Position numbers and translations under genes: made by a program
Notes under the pieces: generated by a model
The model's input: only the letters and a program-made list of their open reading frames with translations
The model's database searches: none
What the model was told of the DNA's origin: nothing
Part shown: positions 29,201-43,200 of the stretch, piece after piece
Layout: the number at the start of each line of letters is the position of its first letter
Position numbering within the stretch: position 1 is the first letter of the stretch
Assembly (NCBI GenBank): GCA_032622095.1
Contig: CP136069.1
Coordinates: 169,748,394 to 169,812,393, forward strand
Direction of reading: 5' to 3'
DNA: 64,000 nt
Origin: Siphonodentalium dalli
Lineage: Eukaryota; Mollusca; Scaphopoda; Gadilida; Siphonodentaliidae

Positions 29201-30830
29201 ATAGCTGACACTCATTCCCTTAATAAATAGCTGACACTCATTCCCTTAATAAATAGCTGACACTCATTCCCTTAATAACGAGCTGACACTCATTCCCTTA
29301 ATATAGAGCTGCCACTCATCCCCTTAATAACGAGCTGCCACTCATTCCCTTAATAAATAGCTGACACTCATTCCCTTAATAAATAGCTGACACTCATTCC
29401 CTTAATAACGAGCTGCCACTCATCCCCTTAATATAGAGCTGCCACTCATTCCCTTAATAACGAGCTGACACTCATTCCCTTAATATAGAGCTGACACTCA
29501 TTCCCTTAATAAATAGCTGCCACTCATCCACTTAATAACGAGCTGCCACTCATTCCCTTAATAAATAGCTGCCACTCATCCCCTTAATAACGAGCTGACA
29601 CTCATTCCCTTAATAACGAGCTGACACTCATTCCCTTAATAAATAGCTGCCACTCATTCCCTTAATATAGAGCTGACACTCATTCCCTTAATAACGAGCT
29701 GACACTCATTCCCTTAATATAGAGCTGACACTCATTCCCTTAATAACGAGCTGACACTCATTCCCTTAATATAGAGCTGACACTCATTCCCTTAATAAAT
29801 AGCTGCCACTCATCCCCTTAATAACGAGCTGCCACTCATTCCCTTAATAAATAGCTGCCACTCATCCCCTTAATAACGAGCTGACACTCATTCCCTTAAC
29901 ATAGAGCTGACACTCATTCCCTTAATAAATAGCTGACACTCATTCCCTTAATAAATAGCTGACACTCATTCCCTTAATAAATAGCTGACACTCATTCCCT
30001 TAATATAGAGCTGACACTCATTCCCTTAATAACGAGCTGCCACTCATTCCCTTAATAACGAGCTGACACTCATTCCCTTAATATAGAGCTGACACTCATT
30101 CCCTTAATAAATAGCTGCCACTCATCCCCTTAATAACGAGCTGCCACTCATTCCCTTAATAAATAGCTGCCACTCATCCCCTTAATAACGAGCTGACACT
30201 CATTCCCTTAATATAGAGCTGACACTCATTCCCTTAATAAATAGCTGACACTCAATCCCTTAATAAATAGCTGACACTCATTCCCTTAATAAATAGCTGA
30301 CACTCATTCCCTTAATATAGAGCTGCCACTCATTCCCTTAATATAGAGCTGCCACTCATTCCCTTAATAACGAGCTGACACTCATTCCCTTAATATAGAG
30401 CTGACACTCATTCCCTTAATAAATAGCTGACACTCATTCCCTTAATAAATAGCTGACACTCATTCCCTTAATAAATAGCTGACACTCATTCCCTTAATAT
30501 AGAGCTGCCACTCATTCCCTTAATAACGAGCTGACACTCATTCCCTTAATAAATAGCTGACACTCATTCCCTTAATATAGAGCTGCCACTCATTCCCTTA
30601 ATAACGAGCTGACACTCATTCCCTTAATATAGAGCTGACACTCATTCCCTTAATAAATAGCTGCCACTCATCCCCTTAATAACGAGCTGCCACTCATCCC
30701 CTTAATAACGAGCTGCCACTCATTCCCTTAATAAATAGCTGACACTCATTCCCTTAATATAGAGCTGCCACTCATTCCCTTAATAACGAGCTGACACTCA
30801 TTCCCTTAATATAGAGCTGACACTCATTCC
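14271..30830. repeat. Array block B, copy 1 (about 16.6 kb)
   Basis: This block recurs at about 36,540-53,543. Rare variants fix the alignment: the unit short of two bases at 14,813 and 37,083 (offset 22,270 bp); GCTGTCACTCATCC near 18,429 and 40,648 (22,219); a CTAAATATAG variant near 20,206 and 42,425 (22,219); CTGTCACTCG at 25,981 and 48,720 (22,739); CTTAACATAG near 29,895 and 52,608 (22,713); CTCAATCC at 30,251 and 52,964 (22,713). The stepwise offsets mark indels of whole units, apart from one 27-bp unit, made after the duplication. The copies diverge at about 30,831 / 53,544. Confidence 0.9.
18015..24490. repeat. 3,191-bp higher-order repeat, two tandem copies (inside block B copy 1)
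   Basis: The unit order of 18,015-21,205 is repeated at 21,206-24,396, and the match continues to about 24,490. Rare variants recur exactly 3,191 bp apart: GTCACTCATC at 18,431 and 21,622; GAGCTGACCC at 19,101 and 22,292; ATTCCCTAAA at 20,201 and 23,392. The period is not a multiple of 26 because it contains several 25-bp units. Several units carry a CTTGATATAG variant seen almost only in this repeat and its second macro-copy. Confidence 0.88.
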
Positions 30831-32778
30831 CTTAATAACGAGCTGCCACTCATTCCCTTAATAAATAGCTGCCACTCATTCCCTTAATAAATAACTGCCA
30901 CTCATTCCCTTAATAAATAGCTGCCACTCATTCCCTTAATAAATAGCTGCCACTCATTCCCTTAATAAATAGCTGCCACTCATTCCCTTAATAAATAGCT
31001 GCCACTCATTCCCTTAATAAATAGCTGACACTCATCCCCTTAATAAATAGCTGCCACTCATTCGCTTAATAAATAGCTGACACTCATTCCCTTAATAAAT
31101 AGCTGACACTCATTCCCTTAATAACGAGCTGCCACTCATTCCCTTAATAAATAGCTGCCACTCATTCCCTTAATAAATAGCTGCCACTCATTCCCTTAAT
31201 AAATAGCTGCCACTCATTCCCTTAATAAATAGCTGACACTCATTCCCTTAATAAATAGCTGCCACTCATCCCCTTAATAAATAGCTGACACTCATTCCCT
31301 TAATAAATAGCTGACACTCATTCCCTTAATATAGAGCTGACACTCATCCCCTTAATAACGAGCTGACACTCATTCCCTTAATAAATAGCTGCCACTCATC
31401 CCCTTAATATAGAGCTGACACTCATTCCCTTAATAAATAGCTGACACTCATTCCCTTAATATAGAGCTGACACTCATTCCCATAATAAATAGCTGCCACT
31501 CTTTCCCTTAATAACGAGCTGCCACTCATTCCCTTAATATAGAGCTGACACTCATTCCCTTAATAAATAGCTGACACTCATTCCCTTAATAAATAGCTGC
31601 CACTCATTCCCTTAATATAGAGCTGCCACTCATTCCCTTAATAAATAGCTGCCACTCATCCCCTTAATATAGAGCTGACACTCATTCCCTTAATAAATAG
31701 CTGACACTCATTCCCTTAATATAGAGCTGACACTCATTCCCTTAATAACGAGCTGACACTCATTCCCTTAATATAGAGCTGACACTCATTCCCTTAATAT
31801 AGAGCTGACACTCATTCCCTTAATAACGAGCTGCCACTCATTCCCTTAATAAATAGCTGACACTCATTCCCTTAATAAATAGCTGACACTCATTCCCTTA
31901 ATATAGAGCTGACACTCATTCCCATAATAAATAGCTGCCACTCATTCCCTTAATAACGAGCTGCCACTCATTCCCTTAATAAATAGCTGACACTCATTCC
32001 CTTAATAAATAGCTGCCACTCATTCCCTTAATAAATAGCTGCCACTCATTCCCTTAATATAGAGCTGCCACTCATTCCCTTAATAAATAGATGCCACTCA
32101 TCCCCTTAATAACGAGCTGACACTCAATCCCTTAATAAATAGCTGACACTCATTCCCTTAATAACGAGCTGACACTCATTCCCTTAATAACGAGCTGCCA
32201 CTCATTCCCTTAATAAATAGCTGCCACTCATTCCCTTAATAACGAGCTGCCACTCATTCCCTTAATAAATAGCTGACACTCATTCCCTTAATAACGAGCT
32301 GACACTCATTCCCTTAATAAATAGCTGACACTCATCCCCTTAATAACGAGCTGACACTCATTCCCTTAATATAGAGCTGACACTCATTCCCTTAATAAAT
32401 AGCTGACACTCATCCCCTTAATAACGAGCTGACACTCATTCCCTTAATATAGAGCTGCCACTCATTCCCTTAATATAGAGCTGACACTCATTCCCATAAT
32501 AAATAGCTGCCACTCATCCCCTTAATAACGAGCTGACACTCATTCCCTTAATAAATAGCTGACACTCATTCCCTTAATATAGAGCTGACACTCATTCCCA
32601 TAATAAATAGCTGCCACTCATCCCCTTAATATAGAGCTGACACTCATTCCCTTAATAAATAGCTGACACTCATTCCCTTAATATAGAGCTGACACTCATT
32701 CCCTTAATAAATAGCTGACACTCATTCCCTTAATAACGAGCTGCCACTCATTCCCTTAATAAATAGCTGACACTCATT
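30831..32778. repeat. Array block E, related to part of block D
   Basis: This stretch joins B copy 1 to A copy 2. It begins with a run of alpha units with C at position 18, including a TAAATAACTG variant at 30,888 that also occurs at 8,951 (offset 21,937 bp). Further right the order still parallels block D, for example a CCCATAATAAA variant at 31,921 and 10,036 (offset 21,885 bp). The collinear part is about 8.9-10.1 kb against 30.84-31.99 kb, with unit-sized indels. Nothing but array units is present. Confidence 0.75.
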
Positions 32779-35700
32779 CCCTTAATAAATAGCTGACACT
32801 CATTCCCTTAATATAGAGCTGACACTCACTCCCTTAATAAATAGCTGACACTCATTCCCTTAATATAGAGCTGACACTCATTCCCTTAATAACGAGCTGA
32901 CACTCATTCCCTTAATAACGAGCTGCCACTCATTCCCTTAATAAATAGCTGACACTCATTCCCTTAATATAGAGCTGACACTCATTCCCTTAATAAATAG
33001 CTGACACTCATCCCCTTAATAACGAGCTGACACTCATTCCCTTAATATAGAGCTGCCACTCATTCCCTTAATATAGAGCTGACACTCATTCCCTTAATAA
33101 ATAGCTGCCACTCATTCCCTTAATAACGAGCTGACACTCATTCCCTTAATAAATAGCTGACACTCATCCCCTTAATAACGAGCTGACACTCATTCCCTTA
33201 ATATAGAGCTGACACTCATTCCCTTAATATAGAGCTGACACTCATTTCCTTAATAAATAGCTGACACTCATCCCCTTAATAACGAGCTGACACTCATTCC
33301 CTTAATATAGAGCTGCCACTCATTCCCTTAATATAGAGCTGACACTCATTCCCATAATAAATAGCTGCCACTCATCCCCTTAATAACGAGCTGACACTCA
33401 TTCCCTTAATAAATAGCTGACACTCATTCCCTTAATATAGAGCTGACACTCATTCCCATAATAAATAGCTGCCACTCATCCCCTTAATATAGAGCTGACA
33501 CTCATTCCCTTAATAAATAGCTGACACTCATTCCCTTAATATAGAGCTGACACTCATTCCCTTAATAAATAGCTGACACTCATCCCCTTAATAACGAGCT
33601 GACACTCATTCCCTTAATAAATAGCTGCCACTCATCCCCTTAATATAGAGCTGACACTCATTCCCTTAATAAATAGCTGACACTCATTCCCTTAATATAG
33701 AGCTGACACTCATTCCCATAATAAATAGCTGCCACTCATTCCCTTAATAACGAGCTGCCACTCATTCCCTTAATATATAGCTGACACTCATTCCCTTAAT
33801 AAATAGCTGACACTCATTCCCTTAATAAATAGCTGCCACTCATTCCCTTAATATAGAGCTGCCACTCATTCCCTTAATAAATAGCTGCCACTCATCCCCT
33901 TAATAGAGAGCTGACACTCATTCCCTTAATAAATAGCTGACACTCATTCCCTTAATATAGAGCTGACACTCATTCCCTTAATAACGAGCTGACACTCATT
34001 CCCTTAATAACGAGCTGACACTCATTCCCTTAATATAGAGCTGACACTCATTCCCTTAATAACGAGCCGACACTCATTCCCTTAATAAATAGCTGACACT
34101 CATTCCCTTAATAACGAGCTGCCACTCATTCCCTTAATAAATAGCTGACACTCATTCCCTTAATAAATAGCTGCCACTCATTCCCTTAATAACGAGCTGA
34201 CACTCATTCCCTTAATATAGAGCTGACACTCATTCCCTTAATAACGAGCTGACACTCATTCCCTTAATAACGAGCTGACACTCATTCCCTTTATATAGAG
34301 CTGACACTCATTCCCTTAATATAGAGCTGCCACTCATTCCCTTAATAACGAGCTGACACTCATTCCCTTAATATAGAGCTGCCACTCATTCCCTTAATAA
34401 CGAGCTGCCACTCATTCCCTTAATATAGAGCTGCCACTCATTCTCTTAATAACGAGCTGCCACTCATTCCCTTAATATAGAGCTGCCACTCATTCTCTTA
34501 ATAACGAGCTGACACTCATTCCCTTAATAACGAGCTGACACTCATTCCCTTAATAAATAGCTGACACTCATTCCCTTAATAAATAGCTGACACTCATCCC
34601 CTTAATAAATAGCTGCCACTCATTCGCTTAATAAATAGCTGACACTCATTCCCTTAATAAATAGCTGACACTCATTCCCTTAATAACGAGCTGCCACTCA
34701 TTCCCTTAATAAATAGCTGCCACTCATTCCCTTAATAAATAGCTGCCACTCATTCCCTTAATAAATAGCTGCCACTCATTCCCTTAATAAATAGCTGACA
34801 CTCATTCCCTTAATAAATAGCTGCCACTCATCCCCTTAATAAATAGCTGACACTCATTCCCTTAATAAATAGCTGACACTCATTCCCTTAATATAGAGCT
34901 GACACTCATCCCCTTAATAACGAGCTGACACTCATTCCCTTAATAAATAGCTGCCACTCATCCCCTTAATATAGAGCTGACACTCATTCCCTTAATAAAT
35001 AGCTGACACTCATTCCCTTAATATAGAGCTGACACTCATTCCCATAATAAATAGCTGCCACTCTTTCCCTTAATAACGAGCTGCCACTCATTCCCTTAAT
35101 ATAGAGCTGACACTCATTCCCTTAATAAATAGCTGCCACTCATTCCCTTAATAACGAGCTGACACTCATTCCCTTAATAAATAGCTGACACTCATCCCCT
35201 TAATAACGAGCTGACACTCATTCCCTTAATATAGAGCTGACACTCATTCCCTTAATATAGAGCTGACACTCATTTCCTTAATAAATAGCTGACACTCATC
35301 CCCTTAATAACGAGCTGACACTCATTCCCTTAATATAGAGCTGCCACTCATTCCCTTAATATAGAGCTGACACTCATTCCCATAATAAATAGCTGCCACT
35401 CATCCCCTTAATAACGAGCTGACACTCATTCCCTTAATAAATAGCTGACACTCATTCCCTTAATATAGAGCTGACACTCATTCCCATAATAAATAGCTGC
35501 CACTCATCCCCTTAATATAGAGCTGACACTCATTCCCTTAATAAATAGCTGACACTCATTCCCTTAATATAGAGCTGACACTCATTCCCTTAATAAATAG
35601 CTGACACTCATCCCCTTAATAACGAGCTGACACTCATTCCCTTAATAAATAGCTGCCACTCATCCCCTTAATATAGAGCTGACACTCATTCCCTTAATAA

Positions 35701-36510
35701 ATAGCTGACACTCATTCCCTTAATATAGAGCTGACACTCATTCCCATAATAAATAGCTGCCACTCATTCCCTTAATAACGAGCTGCCACTCATTCCCTTA
35801 ATAAATAGCTGACACTCATTCCCTTAATAAATAGCTGCCACTCATTCCCTTAATAACGAGCTGACACTCATTCCCTTAATATAGAGCTGACACTCATTCC
35901 CTTAATAACGAGCTGACACTCATTCCCTTAATAACGAGCTGACACTCATTCCCTTTATATAGAGCTGACACTCATTCCCTTAATATAGAGCTGCCACTCA
36001 TTCCCTTAATAACGAGCTGACACTCATTCCCTTAATATAGAGCTGCCACTCATTCTCTTAATAACGAGCTGCCACTCATTCCCTTAATATAGAGCTGCCA
36101 CTCATTCTCTTAATAACGAGCTGACACTCATTCCCTTAATAACGAGCTGACACTCATTCCCTTAATAAATAGCTGACACTCATTCCCTTAATAAATAGCT
36201 GACACTCATCCCCTTAATAAATAGCTGCCACTCATTCGCTTAATAAATAGCTGACACTCATTCCCTTAATAAATAGCTGACACTCATTCCCTTAATAACG
36301 AGCTGCCACTCATTCCCTTAATAAATAGCTGCCACTCATTCCCTTAATAAATAGCTGCCACTCATTCCCTTAATAAATAGCTGCCACTCATTCCCTTAAT
36401 AAATAGCTGACACTCATTCCCTTAATAAATAGCTGCCACTCATCCCCTTAATAAATAGCTGACACTCATTCCCTTAATAACGAGCTGCCACTCATTCCCT
36501 TAATAACGAG
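32779..36510. repeat. Array block A, copy 2
   Basis: Duplicate of 1-3,732 at a constant offset of 32,778 bp with no length change that I could find by spot alignment, including its internal 2,028-bp and 1,664-bp steps (CATTTCC at 33,243 and 35,271; CCCTTTATA at 34,287 and 35,951). Its right end joins block B copy 2 directly, without the 10.5 kb of block D that follows copy 1. Confidence 0.9.
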
Positions 36511-39500
36511 CTGCCACTCATTCCCTTAATAACGAGCTGACACTCATTCCCTTAATAAATAGCTGACACTCATTCCCTTAATAAATAGCTGACACTCATT
36601 CCCTTAATAACGAGCTGCCACTCATTCCCTTAATAACGAGCTGACACGCATTCCCTTAATATAGAGCTGACACTCATTCCCTTAATAACGAGCTGCCACT
36701 CATTCCCTTAATAACGAGCTGACACTCATTCCCTTAATAACGAGCTGCCACTCATTCCCTTAATAACGAGCTGACACTCATTCCCTTAATAACGAGCTGC
36801 CACTCATTCCCTTAATAAATAGCTGACACTCATTCCCTTAATAAATAGCTGACACTCATTCCCTTAATAACGAGCTGACACTCATTCCCTTAATATAGAG
36901 CTGACACTCATTCCCTTAATAACGAGCTGACACGCATTCCCTTAATATCGAGCTGACACTCATTCCCTTAATAACGAGCTGCCACTCATTCCCTTAATAA
37001 CGAGCTGCCACTCATTCCCTTAATAACGAGCTGACACTCATTCCCTTAATAACGAGCTGACACTCATTCCCTTAATAACGAGCTGCACTCATTCCCTTAA
37101 TAACGAGCTGACACTCATTCCCTTAATAACGAGCTGACACTCATTCCCTTAATATAGAGCTGACACTCATTCCCTTAATAACGAGCTGACACTCATTCCC
37201 TTAATAACGAGCTGACACTCATTCCCTTAATATAGAGCTGACACTCATTCCCTTAATAACGAGCTGCCACTCATTCCCTTAATAACGAGCTGACACTCAT
37301 TCCCTTAATAACGAGCTGACACTCATTCCCTTAATATAGAGCTGACACTCATTCCCTTAATAACGAGCTGACACTCATTCCCTTAATAACGAGCTGACAC
37401 TCATTCCCTTAATATAGAGCTGCCACACATTCCCTTAATAAATAGCTGCCACTCATTCCCTTAATAACGAGCTGCCACTCATTCCCTTAATAAATAGCTG
37501 ACACTCATTCCCTTAATAAATAGCTGACACTCATTCCCTTAATAACGAGCTGACACTCATTCCCTTAATAACGAGCTGACACTCATTCCCTTAATAAATA
37601 GCTGCCACTCATTCCCTTAATAACGAGCTGACACTCATTCCCTTAATAAATAGCTGTCACTCATTCCCTTAATATAGAGCTGCCACTCATTCCCTTAATA
37701 TAGAGCTGACACTCATTCCCATAATAAATAGCTGCCACTCATCCCCTTAATAACGAGCTGACACTCATTCCCTTAATAACGAGCTGACACTCATTCCCTT
37801 AATAAATAGCTGACACTCATTCCCTTAATATAGAGCTGCCACTCATTCCCTTAATATAGAGCTGACACTCATTCCCATAATAAATAGCTGCCACTCATCC
37901 CCTTAATAACGAGCTGCCACTCATTCCCTTAATAAATAGCTGACACTCATTCCCTTAATAAATAGCTGACACTCATTCCCTTAATAACGAGCTGCCACTC
38001 ATTCCCTTAATAACGAGCTGACACTCATCCCCTTAATAAATAGCTGACACTCATTCCCTTAATAACGAGCTGACACTCATTCCCTTAATAAATAGCTGAC
38101 ACTCATTCCCTTAATAACGAGCTGACACTCATTCCCTTAATATAGAGCTGACACTCATTCCCTTAATATAGAGCTGACACTCATTCCCTTAATAACGAGC
38201 TGACACTCATTCCCTTAATAACGAGCTGACACTCATTCCCTTAATAACGAGCTGACACTCATTCCCTTAATATAGAGCTGCCACTCATTCCCTTAATAAA
38301 TAGCTGCCACTCATTCCCTTAATAACGACCTGCCACTCATTCCCTTAATAAATAGCTGACACTCATTCCCTTAATAAATAGCTGACACTCATTCCCTTAA
38401 TATAGAGCTGACACTCATTCCCTTAATAACGAGCTGCCACTCATTCCCTTAATAACGAGCTGCCACTCATTTCCTTAATAAATAGCTGACACTCATTCCC
38501 TTAATAACTAGCTGCCACTCATTCCCTTAATAAATAGCTGCCACTCATCCCCTTAATAAATAGCTGACACTCATTCCCTTTAATATAGAGCTGCCACTCA
38601 TTCCCTTTAATATAGAGCTGCCACTCATTCCCTTTAATATAGAGCTGACACTCATTCCCTTAATAACGAGCTGACACTCATTCCCTTAATAACGAGCTGC
38701 CACTCATTCCCTTAATAAATAGCTGACACTCATTCCCTTAATAAATAGCTGACACTCATTCCCTTAATAACGAGCTGACACTCATTCCCTTAATATAGAG
38801 CTGACACTCATTCCCTTAATATAGAGCTGACACTCATTCCCTTAATAACGAGCTGACACTCATTCCCTTAATAACGAGCTGACACTCATTCCCTTAATAA
38901 CGAGCTGACACTCATTCCCTTAATATAGAGCTGCCACTCATTCCCTTAATAAATAGCTGCCACTCATTCCCTTAATAACGACCTGCCACTCATTCCCTTA
39001 ATAAATAGCTGACACTCATTCCCTTAATAAATAGCTGACACTCATTCCCTTAATATAGAGCTGACACTCATTCCCTTAATATAGAGCTGACACTCATTCC
39101 CTTAATAACGAGCTGCCACTCATTCCCTTAATAAATAGCTGACACTCATTCCCTTAATAACGAGCTGCCACTCATTCCCTTAATAACGAGCTGCCACTCA
39201 TTTCCTTAATAAATAGCTGACACTCATTCCCTTAATAACTAGCTGCCACTCATTCCCTTAATAAATAGCTGCCACTCATCCCCTTAATAAATAGCTGACA
39301 CTCATTCCCTTTAATATAGAGCTGACACTCATTCCCTTAATATAGAGCTGACACTCATTCCCTTAATAACGAGCTGCCACTCATTCCCTTAATAAATAGC
39401 TGACACTCATTCCCTTAATAAATAGCTGACACTCATTCCCTTAATAACGAGCTGACACTCATTCCCTTAATATAGAGCTGACACTCATTCCCTTACTATA

Positions 39501-40233
39501 GAGCTGACACTCATTCCCTTAATAACGAGCTGACACTCATTCCCTTAATAACGAGCTGACACTCATTCCCTTAATAACGAGCTGCCACTCATTCCCTTAA
39601 TAAATAGCTGCCACTCATTCCCTTAATAACGAGCTGACACTCATTCCCTTAATAACGAGCTGACACTCATTCCCTTAATAACGAGCTGACACTCATTCCC
39701 TTAATAAATAGCTGCCACTCATTCCCTTAATAACGAGATGCCACTCATTCCCTTAATAAATAGCTGACACTCATTCCCTTAATAAATAGCTGACACTCAT
39801 TCCCTTAATAACGAGCTGACACTCATTCCCTTAATATAGAGCTGACACTCATTCCCTTAATAACGAGCTGACACTCATTCCCTTAATAACGAGCTGACAC
39901 TCATTCCCTTAATATAGAGCTGACACTCATTCCCTTAATAACGAGCTGACACTCATTCCCTTAATATAGAGCTGCCACTCATTCCCTTAATAAATAGCTG
40001 CCACTCATTCCCTTAATAACGAGCTGCCACTCATTGCCTTAATAAATAGCTGACACTCATTCCCTTAATAAATAGCTGCCACTCATTCCCTTAATAAATA
40101 GCTGACACTCATTCCCTTAATAAATAGCTGCCACTCATTCCCTTAATAACGAGCTGCCACTCATTCCCTTAATAAATAGCTGACACTCATTCCCTTAATA
40201 AATAGCTGACACTCATTCCCTTAATAAATAGCT

Positions 40234-43200
40234 GACACTCATTCCCTTAATAACGAGCTGACACTCATTCCCTTAATATAGAGCTGACACTCATTCCCTT
40301 AATAACGAGCTGACACTCATTCCCTTAATAACGAGCTGACACTCATTCCCTTAATATAGAGCTGACACTCATTCCCTTAATAACGAGCTGACACTCATTC
40401 CCTTAATATAGAGCTGCCACTCATTCCCTTAATAACGAGCTGCCACTCATTCCCTTAATAAATAGCTGACACTCATTCCCTTAATAAATAGCTGCCACTC
40501 ATTCCCTTAATAACGAGCTGACACTCATTCCCTTAATAAATAGCTGTCACTCATTCCCTTAATATAGAGCTGCCACTCATTCCCTTAATATAGAGCTGAC
40601 ACTCATTCCCATAATAAATAGCTGCCACTCATCCCCTTAATAACGAGCTGTCACTCATCCCCTTAATAACGAGCTGACACTCATTCCCTTAATAAATAGC
40701 TGACACTCATTCCCTTAATAAATAGCTGACACTCATTCCCTTAATAAATAGCTGACACTCATTCCCTTAATATAGAGCTGCCACTCATTCCCTTAATAAC
40801 GAGCTGACACTCATTCCCTTAATATAGAGCTGACACTCATTCCCTTAATAAATAGCTGCCACTCATCCCCTTAATATAGAGCTGCCACTCATCCCTTAAT
40901 AAATAGCTGACACTCATTCCCTTAATAAATAGCTGCCACTCATCCCCTTGATATAGAGCTGACACTCATTCCCTTAATAACGAGCTGACACTCATTCCCT
41001 TAATAAATAGCTGCCACTCATCCCCTTAATATAGAGCTGACACTCATTCCCTTAATAAATAGCTGACACTCATTCCCTTAATATAGAGCTGCCACTCATC
41101 CCCTTAATAACGAGCTGCCACTCATTCCCTTAATATAGAGCTGACACTCATTCCCTTAATATAGAGCTGACACTCATTCCCTTAATAACGAGCTGACACT
41201 CATTCCCTTAATAACGAGCTGCCACTCATTCCCTTAATATAGAGCTGCCACTCATTCCCTTAATAACGAGCTGACACTCATTCCCTTAATAAATAGCTGC
41301 CACTCATCCCCTTAATAACGAGCTGACCCTCATTCCCTTAATAAATAGCTGACACTCATTCCCTTAATATAGAGCTGCCACTCATTCCCTTAATAACGAG
41401 CTGACACTCATTCCCTTAATATAGAGCTGACACTCATTCCCTTAATAAATAGCTGCCACTCATCCCCTTAATAACGAGCTGCCACTCATCCCTTAATAAA
41501 TAGCTGACACTCATTCCCTTAATAAATAGCTGCCACTCATCCCCTTGATATAGAGCTGACACTCATTCCCTTAATAACGAGCTGACACTCATTCCCTTAA
41601 TATAGAGCTGACACTCATTCCCTTAATAAATAGCTGACACTCATTCCCTTAATATAGAGCTGCCACTCATTCCCTTAATAACGAGCTGACACTCATTCCC
41701 TTAATATAGAGCTGACACTCATTCCCTTAATAAATAGCTGCCACTCATCCCCTTAATATAGAGCTGCCACTCATCCCTTAATAAATAGCTGACACTCATT
41801 CCCTTAATAAATAGCTGCCACTCATCCCCTTGATATAGAGCTGACACTCATTCCCTTAATAACGAGCTGACACTCATTCCCTTAATATAGAGCTGACACT
41901 CATTCCCTTAATAAATAGCTGCCACTCATCCCCTTAATATAGAGCTGACACTCATTCCCTTAATAAATAGCTGCCACTCATCCCTTAATATAGAGCTGAC
42001 ACTCATTCCCTTAATAAATAGCTGCCACTCATCCCCTTAATATAGAGCTGACACTCATTCCCTTAATAAATAGCTGCCACTCATCCCCTTAATATAGAGC
42101 TGACACTCATTCCCTTAATAAATAGCTGCCACTCATCCCTTAATATAGAGCTGACACTCATTCCCTTAATAAATAGCTGCCACTCATCCCCTTAATATAG
42201 AGCTGACACTCATTCCCTTAATAAATAGCTGACACTCATTCCCTTAATATAGAGCTGCCACTCATCCCCTTAATAACGAGCTGCCACTCATTCCCTTAAT
42301 ATAGAGCTGACACTCATTCCCTTAATAAATAGCTGCCACTCATTCCCTTAATATAGAGCTGACACTCATTCCCTTAATATAGAGCTGCCACTCATTCCCT
42401 TAATAACGAGCTGACACTCATTCCCTAAATATAGAGCTGACACTCATTCCCTTAATAAATAGCTGCCACTCATCCCCTTAATATAGAGCTGCCACTCATC
42501 CCTTAATAAATAGCTGACACTCATTCCCTTAATAAATAGCTGCCACTCATCCCCTTAATATAGAGCTGACACTCATTCCCTTAATATAGAGCTGCCACTC
42601 ATTCCCTTAATAACGAGCTGACACTCATTCCCTTAATATAGAGCTGACACTCATTCCCTTAATAAATAGCTGCCACTCATCCCCTTAATATAGAGCTGCC
42701 ACTCATCCCTTAATAAATAGCTGACACTCATTCCCTTAATAAATAGCTGCCACTCATCCCCTTGATATAGAGCTGACACTCATTCCCTTAATAACGAGCT
42801 GACACTCATTCCCTTAATAAATAGCTGCCACTCATCCCCTTAATATAGAGCTGACACTCATTCCCTTAATAAATAGCTGACACTCATTCCCTTAATAACG
42901 AGCTGCCACTCATTCCCTTAATAAATAGCTGACACTCATTCCCTTAATAACGAGCTGCCACTCATTCCCTTAATATAGAGCTGCCACTCATTCCCTTAAT
43001 ATAGAGCTGACACTCATTCCCTTAATAACGAGCTGACACTCATTCCCTTAATATAGAGCTGACACTCATTCCCTTAATAACGAGCTGACACTCATTCCCT
43101 TAATAAATAGCTGACACTCATTCCCTTAATAACGAGCTGACACTCATTCCCTTAATAACTAGCTGCCACTCATTCCCTTAATATAGAGCTGACACTCATT

